15,317 nucleotides of DNA, taken from Solirubrobacteraceae bacterium. Lineage in GTDB: Bacteria; Actinomycetota; Thermoleophilia; Solirubrobacterales; Solirubrobacteraceae. Below are positions 7,870 through 14,842 of the stretch, piece by piece (within the stretch, counting starts at the first letter, position 1; each line of letters starts with the position of its first letter). The translations under genes and the position numbers were made by a program. The notes under the pieces were generated by a model that worked only from the letters and a program-made list of their open reading frames with translations, was not told the origin of the DNA and did not search any database. The DNA is taken from the NCBI GenBank assembly GCA_030038955.1, contig JASHQV010000231.1, forward strand, positions 1 through 15,317. Direction: 5' to 3'.

Positions 7870-9042
7870 TCAGCGCGAGGCGGTCGAGCCGGCGGGCCTC
7901 CCGGGAGACCCACTAGCGGCCTCTGGCTCCGGGCCGGCGTCGACGATCCCCAGCGACTCCGGCGCCGAGTCGGCGAGCACCCGGAGCGCCTCGGGCGGAA
8001 TCTGCACCGACACCGGCGTGCCCTGCTCGTAGGTGACCGCGTCGCCCGCGTTGGCTAGCGTCGCCTGCAGCTGCGCCCCAGTCGCCAGCCTGACGAGCAC
8101 CTGCACGATCGCGCCGACGTAGACGGTGCGCTCGACCATTCCAGGCAGGCAGTTGTCGCGCTGCGCGCCATGCTCCAGCAGCGTCACGCGCTCCGGCCGC
8201 GCGACCAGCTTGACCGGGCCGGCGCCGGCCACGTCGCCGCACGCCGCACGCAACTTGAAATCGCCGACCGTGACCGTGCAGCGCCCACCCCCCGGCTCAC
8301 TCGCGTGCGCGTCCATCATGTTGGAGACGCCGAGGAAGTCGGCCGCGAACACCGTCGCGGGGTCCTCATAGACCTCGGCGGGCGTGCCGATCTGCTCGAT
8401 CCGACCCGCATTCATGACCGCGATCCGATCGCTCATGCTGAGCCCCTCCTCCTGGTCGTGCGTGACGAACAGGAACGTGATCCCGACCTCCTCCTGGAGA
8501 GCTTTGAGATCCAGCCGCAGCTGCTTGCGGATCTTCGCGTCGAGCGCGCCGAGTGGCTCGTCGAGCAGCAGCACCGCCGGGCGGAGCACGAGCGCGCGCG
8601 CCAGCGCCACGCGTTGCTGCTGGCCGCCGGACAGCTGATTCGGCCGTCGCTTCTCGTAGCCCGAGAGGTGAACGAGCTCAAGCACGTCGCCGACCAGCCG
8701 TCGGACCTCCGCCTTCGACAGCGAACGCTGGTAGCGCATGCCGAAGGCGATGTTCTCCGCGACGTTGAGGAACGGGAACAGCGCGTAGTGCTGGAACACG
8801 GTGTTGACGTTGCGGCGGTTGGGAGGCAGGTTGCTGACATCGACCCCGTCCAGCAGGATCAGGCCGCCGGTGGGGCGCTCGAACCCGCCGACCATCCGCA
8901 GCGTCGTTGTCTTGCCGCAGCCGCTCGGCCCCAGCAGCGAGAAGAACTCGCCTGGCTGGATCTCGAGCGTGAGCGCATCGACTGCGACCACGTCGGCGAA
9001 TGCCTTCGTCAGTGCCTGTAGCTGGATGTGTCCACCGGCCAT
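7870..9042 (-). CDS. Polyamine/spermidine-type ABC transporter ATPase (PotA-like)
   Basis: 390-aa cytoplasmic ATPase of an importer. Walker A GPSGCGKT is at 38-45, Q-loop Gln84, signature LSGGQ 137-141, Walker B VLLLDE 157-162 and H-loop His195. The N-terminus and the sequence FFSLLGPSGCGKTTTLRM are typical of PotA and other CUT1/PotA-type subunits. A TOBE-like regulatory domain follows from about residue 280. The last ~30 residues are low-complexity (PEPEAASGSPGR). The frame extends upstream to 9123, but ATG 9042 follows GGAGG with 7-nt spacing and sits just after the permease stop, so it is the chosen start. It is the last gene of the TetR-binding protein-permease-permease-ATPase operon. 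The true substrate is unknown; the Pot family also transports other amines and small organic ligands. Confidence 0.94.
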   Translation of the reverse strand: MAGGHIQLQALTKAFADVVAVDALTLEIQPGEFFSLLGPSGCGKTTTLRMVGGFERPTGGLILLDGVDVSNLPPNRRNVNTVFQHYALFPFLNVAENIAFGMRYQRSLSKAEVRRLVGDVLELVHLSGYEKRRPNQLSGGQQQRVALARALVLRPAVLLLDEPLGALDAKIRKQLRLDLKALQEEVGITFLFVTHDQEEGLSMSDRIAVMNAGRIEQIGTPAEVYEDPATVFAADFLGVSNMMDAHASEPGGGRCTVTVGDFKLRAACGDVAGAGPVKLVARPERVTLLEHGAQRDNCLPGMVERTVYVGAIVQVLVRLATGAQLQATLANAGDAVTYEQGTPVSVQIPPEALRVLADSAPESLGIVDAGPEPEAASGSPGRPAGSTASR

Positions 9043-9049
9043 CTCAGGT

Positions 9050-9054
9050 CCTCC
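9050..9054 (-). promoter_or_regulatory. Shine-Dalgarno GGAGG for the PotA-like ATPase
   Basis: GGAGG on the minus strand lies 7 nt before ATG 9042 and just after the stop of the upstream permease. It decides the start against the 27-codon-longer open frame. Confidence 0.85.
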
Positions 9055-9056
9055 AT

Positions 9057-9995
9057 TCACATTCCCGCGATTCCGGTGAGTGCCTCGGCAGTGCTCTGCT
9101 TGTGCTCGCCTCTCGTCGTCCACCAGTAGGCGACAAAGCCCAGCGCGGCCACCAGCAGGGAGAAGAACAGCATGATCGTGGCGAGCGCGTTCAGCGCCGG
9201 CCCGTTGACGCCACCACCGTGCACATTTCCGTAGATCAGCACCGACATCGGCTGAGTCGGTGCCGTCGAGGACAGCTGCTCGACGATCACGAAGTCATCA
9301 ACCGTGCTCGCGAACACCAACGTCGCGCTCGCGAGGATCGCCGGCATCAGCATCGGCAGGAGCACGCGCCGGACCGCGCCGAGGCGCGAAGCCCCCAGAT
9401 CCGTCGCGGCCTCCTCGTATGCCCGCCCAATCGTGACCACACGTGCGCGGACGACGACCGCGGGCCAGCTGAGGTTCCACACCACCAGCCCGCCCACCTC
9501 GGCTGCCGTGCCGAGCCCGACGGCACTGAACAGCTGCGTGAACAGCATGAACAGCGCAACCGCCAGCAACAGCTCGGGGATCACGAACGAGAGGACCATG
9601 ACCAGGTTCAGCCCGCTCGAGCTGCGGCTGCGCCAACGGTCGATGCCGATCGCGAACGCCACGCCAAGCGGAACTGTGATCAGCGTCGTCAGGCCGGCGA
9701 GCTTCAGGGTCTGCAGGACCGACTCGTGCAGCTCGGGGTTGTTGAGCACCGACTGGACGGACTTGCCGATGTACCACTTCAGCGAGAACCCCTGCCAGCT
9801 CTCCTGCGAGCCGCCGCTGTTGAAGGAGAACAGCACGGCGAGCGCCACCGGCACCAGCGACCAGGCGATGTACAGCCAGGTGAGGGCTTCGAGGCCCCAC
9901 GGTCGGCGCCACGGGCTGAGGCGCAGCTGCCGGCGGCGGCGGACGGCTCCGCCGACCGGCCTCGTTGAGACCGCCTCTTCGATCACGCTGGCCAT
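9057..9995 (-). CDS. ABC transporter permease 2 (PotC-like)
   Basis: 312-aa inner-membrane permease with about six hydrophobic segments, the first near residues 37-58 and the last near 275-297. The EAA loop that docks on the ATPase (EEAATDLGASRLGAVRRV) is at about 192-210, followed by LLPMLMPAILAS. The arginine-rich N-terminus before the first segment is consistent with a cytoplasmic end. The frame is open upstream to 10277 inside permease 1, but ATG 9995 shares a base with the stop of permease 1 (TGATG), so translation is coupled. It pairs with permease 1 to form the channel of a polyamine-type importer. Confidence 0.93.
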   Translation of the reverse strand: MASVIEEAVSTRPVGGAVRRRRQLRLSPWRRPWGLEALTWLYIAWSLVPVALAVLFSFNSGGSQESWQGFSLKWYIGKSVQSVLNNPELHESVLQTLKLAGLTTLITVPLGVAFAIGIDRWRSRSSSGLNLVMVLSFVIPELLLAVALFMLFTQLFSAVGLGTAAEVGGLVVWNLSWPAVVVRARVVTIGRAYEEAATDLGASRLGAVRRVLLPMLMPAILASATLVFASTVDDFVIVEQLSSTAPTQPMSVLIYGNVHGGGVNGPALNALATIMLFFSLLVAALGFVAYWWTTRGEHKQSTAEALTGIAGM

Positions 9996-10909
9996 CAGGC
10001 GTAGTCCCCCGAGGTCCGTGCGACGCTGACCGAGTACCAGACGATCGGCGCCAGCACCACGATCAGGATCATCAGCGCCAGCACCGCTCCCTGCCCGGTC
10101 TCGCCGGGCGTGCCGAGCTGCGACTCGACGACGTTGCCGATCATCGTCGTCCCCGGCGCCCCCGAGAGCAGCTGGTTGGTGTAGTAGTCGCCGAGCATCG
10201 GCAGCACCGTGATCAACGTTCCGGTCAGGATCGCCGGCTTGCTGAGCGGCACCGTCACCCGCCAGAACGTGCGCCACCGCCCGAGGCCGAGGTCACGCCC
10301 GGCCTCCAGCAGGCTCGCGTCGATCCGATCAAGCCCGGCGTACAGGACCAGGACCAGGTAGGGCACGTAGCCGTAGACGAGGCCGAGGATCACGGTGATC
10401 GACTTGCCACCGAGCCAGTCGGTGCTGCCGGGCAGGCCCACGAACGACAACGCCTTGTTGACGAACCCGCCCTGCCCCAACAGATCGATCCAGGCCAGCA
10501 TCCGCATCATGTAGCTCACCCAGAACGGCGCGACCAGCGCCACCAGGAACAGCGGCTTGCGTCTGCCTCCGTACCGTGCGACGAAGTACGCCACGGGGTA
10601 GGCGACCACCAGGCAGAGCGCGGACGCCGCCGCCGTGTACAGCACGGTGCGCAGCGCGGGGCCGCCGATGAACGCCCCCGGGCCGGTGATGTCGGTCCAG
10701 ACGCTCGTCAGGTTGGCGCTCGACCACCGCAGCGGATCCCAGGTCGGCACGGCCGTCTGCAGGAACGCATTGACGCGGCCGCCGGCGACCGCGAGCATCG
10801 CGTAGAACGGCACCACGAACAGCACCAGCAGCCACGCCGCGCCAGGCGCGGCGAGCAGGATCCACAGCCAGCGGCCGCGTCGATCGACGCTCTGATCCCG
10901 TCCACGCAT
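9995..10909 (-). CDS. ABC transporter permease 1 (PotB-like)
   Basis: 304-aa inner-membrane permease with six likely transmembrane segments: roughly 14-40, 85-110, 117-140, 165-190, 222-245 and 270-295. A large extracytoplasmic loop lies between segments 1 and 2, as in PotB. The EAA loop EAGRDLGLGRWRTFWRV followed by TVPLSKPAILTG is at about 200-225. It starts 11 nt after the stop of the binding-protein gene and ends with a 1-nt overlap with permease 2. With the PotD-, PotC- and PotA-like neighbours it makes a complete importer. Confidence 0.94.
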   Translation of the reverse strand: MRGRDQSVDRRGRWLWILLAAPGAAWLLVLFVVPFYAMLAVAGGRVNAFLQTAVPTWDPLRWSSANLTSVWTDITGPGAFIGGPALRTVLYTAAASALCLVVAYPVAYFVARYGGRRKPLFLVALVAPFWVSYMMRMLAWIDLLGQGGFVNKALSFVGLPGSTDWLGGKSITVILGLVYGYVPYLVLVLYAGLDRIDASLLEAGRDLGLGRWRTFWRVTVPLSKPAILTGTLITVLPMLGDYYTNQLLSGAPGTTMIGNVVESQLGTPGETGQGAVLALMILIVVLAPIVWYSVSVARTSGDYA

Positions 10910-10920
10910 CGGTCTCGCTC

Positions 10921-12180
10921 CTACGCCCCCTTGGAGACGGAGTTCCAGGCGTTCTCCCAGAGCGTGTTCGCGGCCGTCGGAAGCTCCAGCTCCTGGACCC
11001 CGGTGCGGAAGTCCTGTGGCCGCACGACCGTCGAGGAGAGCTGCACCGGCAGCAGCTTCTCGGCGATCAGGCGCTGTGGGGTGACCGCGTTCAGCGGCTG
11101 CATGTAGCCGACGTAGCTGTAGTTGCTGAGCGCGTTGCGCACGTCGAGCATGTAGTCGATGAACAGGTGCGCGAGCACCGGGTTGGACCCGCCCCTGAGG
11201 TTGACCATCAGGTCGTTGGCGACCGGCCCCTTGCCGTCAGGCGGGAACCAGTAGCCGATCACGTCGACCGAGGTCCCCTTCGGCAGGTACTGGTAGGACG
11301 TGGCCATGTCACCCGACCAGGCCTGGTGGATCCATGTCCGGCCGCTCGGTATCTCGCTGTAGTCGTCTTCGTCGATCAGCACCCCGGCGGTCGTGACGAG
11401 GTCCGAGAGCGCCTTTCCGGCCGCCGCGATCTGCGCCGGGCTGGTCGTGTTGACGTCGAGGTTGCCGGCGCGCAGCAGCGCCAGGCTGATCGCCTCGCGG
11501 TAGTCATCCAGGATCGCGACCTTGCCCTTGTACTTGGCGCCCGCCCAGGGCATGTTCCACGACGGCGCGAGGCTCACCTTGTCCTTGCGCCAGGCCATCC
11601 CCGTCGTGTAGATCGAGTAGGGCGTGGTGTACTGCCACCCCAGGTCGTAGAAGGGGTTGTGGTAGTCGCTCCAGGTGTTGGCGATGTTGGGGATGTAGCT
11701 GTGGTTGAGAGGGCGGACCAGCTTCGTCTCGACGAGCTGGCCGAGGACGCTGACCTCGGGGAAGAACACGTCGAAGCTCAGCTGACCGCTGAGCAGCTTC
11801 GACATCCCCTCCGACATCGTCGTGAACGTGGTGATCTGGTAGTTGCAGTCGTACTTGCGGCAGAAGTCCTTGACCACCGCCTCGTTGATGTAGTCGACCC
11901 AGTTGTAGAGCTGCAGGGTGGCGTTCTTCTCCGGCTGAAGTCCCGCCGCGATCGGCTTGTTGTCGGCAAAGGTCGGCCACTTCACCGGTCTGTCAGGGCG
12001 GGGCAGGACGATGTTCGCGCCCGTGGGCGATGCGCTCCCGGCGCTGCCGCAACCGGCCAGCAGCCCGGCAAGCGCGAGACCGGCGCCGGCGCCGAGCAGC
12101 TCGCGGCGTGAGATCGCGTTGCCCGCCAGCTCGGGGCGGCGGCGGATCCCGCCCTCACTCCATCCGTCACGTGGGTGCAT
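10921..12180 (-). CDS. Polyamine-type ABC transporter substrate-binding lipoprotein (PotD-like), Tat-type signal
   Basis: 419-aa extracytoplasmic binding protein. The leader contains a twin-arginine stretch SRRELLG (Arg25-Arg26) and a lipobox ending LLAGC with the lipidated Cys at 44, so Tat export and lipid anchoring are predicted. The mature domain is PotD-like: YNWVDYI (Trp94), LDDYREA (Asp225, Asp226, Glu229), WSGD (Trp288) and VGYMQP (Tyr359) align with ligand-contact segments of E. coli PotD. The segment equivalent to PotD Trp255-Met-Asp257 reads VAND (320-323), keeping the Asp but losing the Trp, so the ligand may not be spermidine. ATG 12180 is preferred over GTG 12186 because GGAGG lies 5 nt before the ATG. 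The start region abuts the TetR stop, indicating one operon. Confidence 0.93.
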   Translation of the reverse strand: MHPRDGWSEGGIRRRPELAGNAISRRELLGAGAGLALAGLLAGCGSAGSASPTGANIVLPRPDRPVKWPTFADNKPIAAGLQPEKNATLQLYNWVDYINEAVVKDFCRKYDCNYQITTFTTMSEGMSKLLSGQLSFDVFFPEVSVLGQLVETKLVRPLNHSYIPNIANTWSDYHNPFYDLGWQYTTPYSIYTTGMAWRKDKVSLAPSWNMPWAGAKYKGKVAILDDYREAISLALLRAGNLDVNTTSPAQIAAAGKALSDLVTTAGVLIDEDDYSEIPSGRTWIHQAWSGDMATSYQYLPKGTSVDVIGYWFPPDGKGPVANDLMVNLRGGSNPVLAHLFIDYMLDVRNALSNYSYVGYMQPLNAVTPQRLIAEKLLPVQLSSTVVRPQDFRTGVQELELPTAANTLWENAWNSVSKGA

Positions 12181-12182
12181 GC

Positions 12183-12836
12183 TCACCTCCTCGCTAGCCT
12201 TCTTGCGCTCGTCCTGCCGACCGGCCGCGAGGGCTGCAGCTCGCAGCCCAGCTCGCTCGCGGCGAGCGCCAGGCAGCGCGCGACCATCAGCTCCGGCGTC
12301 ACGTCCGGCTGTCCGAGCGTCACCTGCACGCCGAGGCCGTCCATCAGACCGCTCAGCATCAGCGCGAAGTCGTCGGGATCGACCGTCTCGCTGAACTCCC
12401 CCGACGCCTGCCCCTCGCGGACGATCTCGGCGATCAGCTGCCGCTGGCGACGGTCCAGACCGAAGTACGAGCTCCGCACGCGATCATCGCGACGCGCCCT
12501 CACCCAGATCTCCATCCACAGCGTGTAGTCGCCCAGCCCACCGGGTCCGAGGCTGGTCTCCTCGATCAGGTGAACGAGCTTTTCGCCGGCTCGGTCGAGA
12601 TGATCCTGGCCGTCCGACAGCCGCTCGTAGAACGTCCGGTCAGCGAACTCGACGGCCTCTTCGAGCAGGCGGTCCTTCGACTCGAAGTAGTACAGGATCG
12701 CCGGCGCGCTGGTTCCGGCCCGTTCGGCGATGTCGCCGATCCGGGTGTCGAACAGGCCACGCTCGTACAGGACCTCGGCGGCTGCGGCCACGATCTGCGG
12801 CTTACGCAAGTGATCGATCTTTGGACGCGGACTCAA
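12183..12836 (-). CDS. TetR-family transcriptional regulator 1 (BetI-like C-terminus)
   Basis: 217-aa one-component regulator. The N-terminal TetR helix-turn-helix is clear: QIVAAAAEVLYERG, then IGDIAERAGTSAPAILYYFESKDRLLEEA (about 33-61). The C-terminal ligand domain contains DYTLWMEIWVRARRDDRVR and IVREGQASGEF, resembling the BetI/TetR_C_6 group. The start is TTG 12836; an in-frame stop lies 24 nt upstream and no ATG or GTG precedes the HTH. A GGGAG element is only 2 nt from the TTG and an AGAGG lies further back, so the ribosome site is ambiguous. It heads the Pot-type transporter operon and has a palindromic operator overlapping its own promoter, so it probably represses itself and the transporter. 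The ligand is unknown. Confidence 0.9.
   Translation of the reverse strand: MSPRPKIDHLRKPQIVAAAAEVLYERGLFDTRIGDIAERAGTSAPAILYYFESKDRLLEEAVEFADRTFYERLSDGQDHLDRAGEKLVHLIEETSLGPGGLGDYTLWMEIWVRARRDDRVRSSYFGLDRRQRQLIAEIVREGQASGEFSETVDPDDFALMLSGLMDGLGVQVTLGQPDVTPELMVARCLALAASELGCELQPSRPVGRTSARRLARR
12186..12190 (-). promoter_or_regulatory. Shine-Dalgarno GGAGG for the PotD-like gene
   Basis: GGAGG is followed by TGAGC and ATG 12180. The alternative GTG 12186 would overlap this site, so the ATG is the real start. The site lies inside the last codons of the TetR gene, linking the two genes on one transcript. Confidence 0.8.
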
Positions 12837-12842
12837 AGCTCC

Positions 12843-12858
12843 CTGATCCTCTCCTCAG
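12843..12858. promoter_or_regulatory. Possible secondary operator, CTGA-N8-TCAG
   Basis: CTGATCCTCTCCTCAG has the same outer half-sites and 16-bp length as the main operator but lacks its inner T/A pair. It lies 31 bp centre-to-centre from the main site, about three helical turns, in the leader of TetR 1, overlapping the purine-rich ribosome-site region. It could be a weaker second binding site, or chance. Confidence 0.3.
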
Positions 12859-12873
12859 GCCCTCGGGCCAATA

Positions 12874-12889
12874 CTGAGTCGCGATTCAG
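12874..12889. promoter_or_regulatory. Palindromic operator at the TetR 1/transporter promoter
   Basis: CTGAGTCGCGATTCAG is an imperfect 6-4-6 inverted repeat (one arm mismatch). It lies directly downstream of the predicted -10 and covers the expected transcription start of TetR 1. Read on the minus strand it is preceded by TTC and followed by TAT, matching flanks of the site at 14812-14827. It is a likely TetR-family repressor site. Confidence 0.65.
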
Positions 12890-12919
12890 GAAACTATCTA
12901 GGCTTCAGTCCGTTGTCAA
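12884..12919 (-). promoter_or_regulatory. Promoter of TetR 1 and the Pot-type transporter operon
   Basis: On the minus strand a perfect -35 TTGACA (12919-12914) is separated by 17 nt from a -10 TAGTTT (12896-12891). Transcription should start near 12884, giving a leader of about 48 nt. The -35 contains the TGA stop of TetR 2, so the promoter is embedded in the end of that gene. The operator at 12874-12889 would block it. Confidence 0.6.
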
Positions 12920-13569
12920 GATGCAGATCGTTGCGCGTTTGTGAAGTCGGGCTCGGTGGTGAGGTGCTCGCCGAGCCCGAGATCGCTGGCGAGCGAGGCG
13001 GCGACGGCCCTCCGCGCCCGCTCGAGCGGGATTGTGCTGTCGCCGATCAGGGTGCGCACGCCGAATCCGTCGAGCAGCGCGACCGTACGGTCGGCGACCT
13101 CCTGCGGATCGCAGCGCGCGAACTCGCCGACACGGACGCCGGCGTCGATCTCGTCGGCGAACCATGCGACCAGGCGCGCGTACAGCTCCTCCGCGACGGG
13201 CCGGAGCTCGGGGTAGCGAACCGCGCGCAGCCACAGCTCGATCCACAGCACCCAGTCCTCTCTGAGCGCCGGGGTCGTCGGCAGGCACTGGTCGATCATC
13301 GATTGCAGCCGCGCCGCCCGGGAGGACCCGACAGCCTCGTCGCCGGGGCCGATGCGAACGTCGGCGGCGTGCTGGTAGGAGTAGTCGAGTGCCTCCGCCA
13401 GCAGCGCCTCGCGGCTCGCGAAGTGATAGTGGACAAGTGAGCTGGAGACGCCCGCGTCCATCGCGATCCGCGCGATCCGGACGCCATCGATCCCCTCCCG
13501 GGCGATTCGCCGGACGGCCGCACGGAGGATCCGCTCGCGGGCACCCCGCCGGTCGTTGCGCGGAGTCAC
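12916..13569 (-). CDS. TetR-family transcriptional regulator 2 (BetI-like C-terminus)
   Basis: 217-aa regulator. The N-terminal HTH is ARERILRAAVRRIAREG then IARIAMDAGVSSSLVHYHFASREALLAEAL (about 32-62). The C-terminal half has EDWVLWIELWLRAVRYPELR and VRVGEFARCDPQEVADR, like the BetI/TetR_C_6 group. It has the same length and architecture as TetR 1 but is clearly diverged from it. The start is GTG 13569; no convincing Shine-Dalgarno is seen. It lies 40 nt downstream of the Rieske oxygenase stop on the same strand and is probably co-transcribed with it. It is a candidate regulator of the oxygenase promoter; which of the two TetR proteins binds which operator is undecided. Confidence 0.9.
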   Translation of the reverse strand: MTPRNDRRGARERILRAAVRRIAREGIDGVRIARIAMDAGVSSSLVHYHFASREALLAEALDYSYQHAADVRIGPGDEAVGSSRAARLQSMIDQCLPTTPALREDWVLWIELWLRAVRYPELRPVAEELYARLVAWFADEIDAGVRVGEFARCDPQEVADRTVALLDGFGVRTLIGDSTIPLERARRAVAASLASDLGLGEHLTTEPDFTNAQRSAS

Positions 13570-13609
13570 ACCACCGCTCGCGCGCGCCCGGCAGATCGCC
13601 TGCGCCCGC

Positions 13610-14788
13610 TCACCACGCGTCGTTCAGCGCCGGACCGAGGTCCGCACGGATGCGATCGGCGAACCAGGCGACGCCAGCCTCGCGCTTCGACAACGGCCCG
13701 CAGCTGTAGCCGCGGGTCATCGCGCCGCGCTGCACGTTCGCGACCAGGTCGACGTCCTCGTCGAGCACGAGCGTGTTGAGCCGCTGGTTGAGCCACTGCA
13801 CGAGGCGCGTGCGCGGGTCGGCGCCGGCCGGGCGGTAGCAGCCAGAGACATCGCTGGTGGAGTCGACCCCGGCGGGCGTCAGCTTCCAGGTGTTGACCTG
13901 GTCGGGGTACAGGTCGATCGTCGTGTTCGGGTAGATGAACGCGTAATGCCACACGTGTCGCTCGCTGGCGTCGAGACCGGGCATCGGCCGGACCAGCTGG
14001 CCGTACAGCCGCTCGAGCCGGTTGCTCGACGGCTTCGAGCGCAGCGGCGCGTCGAACCACACGTAGTGCTCGTGAACATCGGTGGTGTAGTGCTTGTAGT
14101 CGTACATCCGCATCAGCCCGGGGTGCGCGATCGGGACGTGGTAACCCTCCAGGTAGTTCTCGACGACGACCTTCCAATTCGCCGGTTGCGTGCCCTCGGC
14201 GGGCGCGAACGGCTCGAGCGACTCGATCCCGTAGGGAGCCAGCCGCTCGGGCAGGTCGCCGATCAGCTCGGCCAGCGGCGTCGCGTCGGGGTCGAGGTTG
14301 ACGAACACGAGCCCGCACATCTCCTCGACGCGCGCGGGCAGCAGGCCCAGTGCGGACTTGTCGAGCCGGTCGCCGTACGTGAGTCCCTCGGGCACGCCGA
14401 TCAGGGTGCCGTCGAAGCGGTACGTCCAGCCGTGGTAACGGCAGCGAATCGCCGCCTTGCACTGGCCGGACCCGCTCAGCAGCCGCGAGGCGCGGTGGCG
14501 GCAGACGTTGCGGTAAGCGCGTAGCTGCCCGTGCTCGTCACGCAAGACGAGCACGGGCTGATTGCCGGCCTCGGTGGTCAGGTAGCTGCCGGCGCGCGGC
14601 AGCGCCGAGACGTGTCCGGCAAGCTGCCAGGTGCGCTCGAAGATCAGCTCCTGCTCGGCCCGCATCAGCTCCGGGTCGATGTACAGGCGCGGGTCGAGCG
14701 CGACGCCGGTCGACGCTGGGGGTGCGGCTGGCACGGCTGGCGCGGGCGCAGTGGCTGACATCTCGATAGGCGCGACTTCAGTATCCAT
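13610..14788 (-). CDS. Rieske non-heme iron oxygenase, alpha subunit (carnitine/betaine-demethylase-like)
   Basis: 392-aa terminal oxygenase component. The Rieske [2Fe-2S] motif is C96-x-H98-x17-C116-x2-H119. The mononuclear iron site is in NWKVVVENYLEGYHVPIAHP: His217 and His222, with the third ligand likely Asp345 in DEDVDLVANVQRG. The residue three before His217, usually the Asp bridging Rieske and iron sites in ring-hydroxylating dioxygenases, is Glu214, as reported for carnitine oxygenase CntA. This and the EDVxLVxxVQRG pattern suggest relatives acting on quaternary amines or betaines; aromatic substrates cannot be excluded. No reductase, ferredoxin or beta subunit is in the window. ATG 14788 follows GAGGA with 10-nt spacing; a second ATG lies nine codons in. 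The N-terminal ~28 residues are Ala/Pro-rich. Its promoter holds a palindromic operator and TetR 2 follows. Confidence 0.92.
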   Translation of the reverse strand: MDTEVAPIEMSATAPAPAVPAAPPASTGVALDPRLYIDPELMRAEQELIFERTWQLAGHVSALPRAGSYLTTEAGNQPVLVLRDEHGQLRAYRNVCRHRASRLLSGSGQCKAAIRCRYHGWTYRFDGTLIGVPEGLTYGDRLDKSALGLLPARVEEMCGLVFVNLDPDATPLAELIGDLPERLAPYGIESLEPFAPAEGTQPANWKVVVENYLEGYHVPIAHPGLMRMYDYKHYTTDVHEHYVWFDAPLRSKPSSNRLERLYGQLVRPMPGLDASERHVWHYAFIYPNTTIDLYPDQVNTWKLTPAGVDSTSDVSGCYRPAGADPRTRLVQWLNQRLNTLVLDEDVDLVANVQRGAMTRGYSCGPLSKREAGVAWFADRIRADLGPALNDAW

Positions 14789-14811
14789 GGCGATTTCGTC
14801 CTCAGTGGTTC

Positions 14812-14827
14812 CTGACTTTGTAGTCAG
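14812..14827. promoter_or_regulatory. Perfect palindromic operator in the divergent promoter region
   Basis: CTGACTTTGTAGTCAG is a perfect 6-4-6 inverted repeat in the 54-bp gap between the Rieske gene (-) and the 126-aa gene (+). For the + gene it lies immediately upstream of the -10, and for the - gene it covers the predicted start of transcription. It shares half-sites and flanks with the site at 12874-12889. A TetR-family protein encoded nearby is the probable ligand. Confidence 0.7.
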
Positions 14828-14836
14828 TCTATACTA
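14824..14836 (-). promoter_or_regulatory. Possible Rieske-gene -10, overlapping the divergent -10
   Basis: On the minus strand TAGTAT (14836-14831) is a fair -10 and is almost the mirror of TATACT on the plus strand. It would place the start near 14824 and give a leader of about 36 nt that contains GAGGA. No recognisable -35 is seen, so this is tentative. Confidence 0.3.
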
Positions 14837-14842
14837 AGCGCG

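Noticed and set aside
7870..9123. Longer ATPase starting at 9123
   Set aside because: The extra 27 residues overlap the permease coding end and have no family similarity; ATG 9042 has GGAGG at good spacing.
8170..9968. Long plus-strand open frames opposite the transporter genes
   Set aside because: Their translations are Arg/His/Gln-rich and motif-free, while the minus strand encodes recognisable PotA- and PotC-like proteins. They are antisense shadows.
9057..10277. Longer permease 2 starting at 10277
   Set aside because: The extension lies inside permease 1 in another frame; ATG 9995 overlaps the permease 1 stop (TGATG) and begins a normal-length permease.
12862..12873. GGCCCTCGGGCC inverted repeat in the TetR 1 leader
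   Set aside because: The arms are 5 bp around a 2-bp centre, common in GC-rich DNA, with no T-tract and no similarity to the shared operator.
14768..14786. ATACTGAAGTCGCG in the first codons of the Rieske gene resembling the operator strand ATACTGAGTCGCGA
   Set aside because: The match needs a one-base gap and has no second half-site, so it is probably chance.
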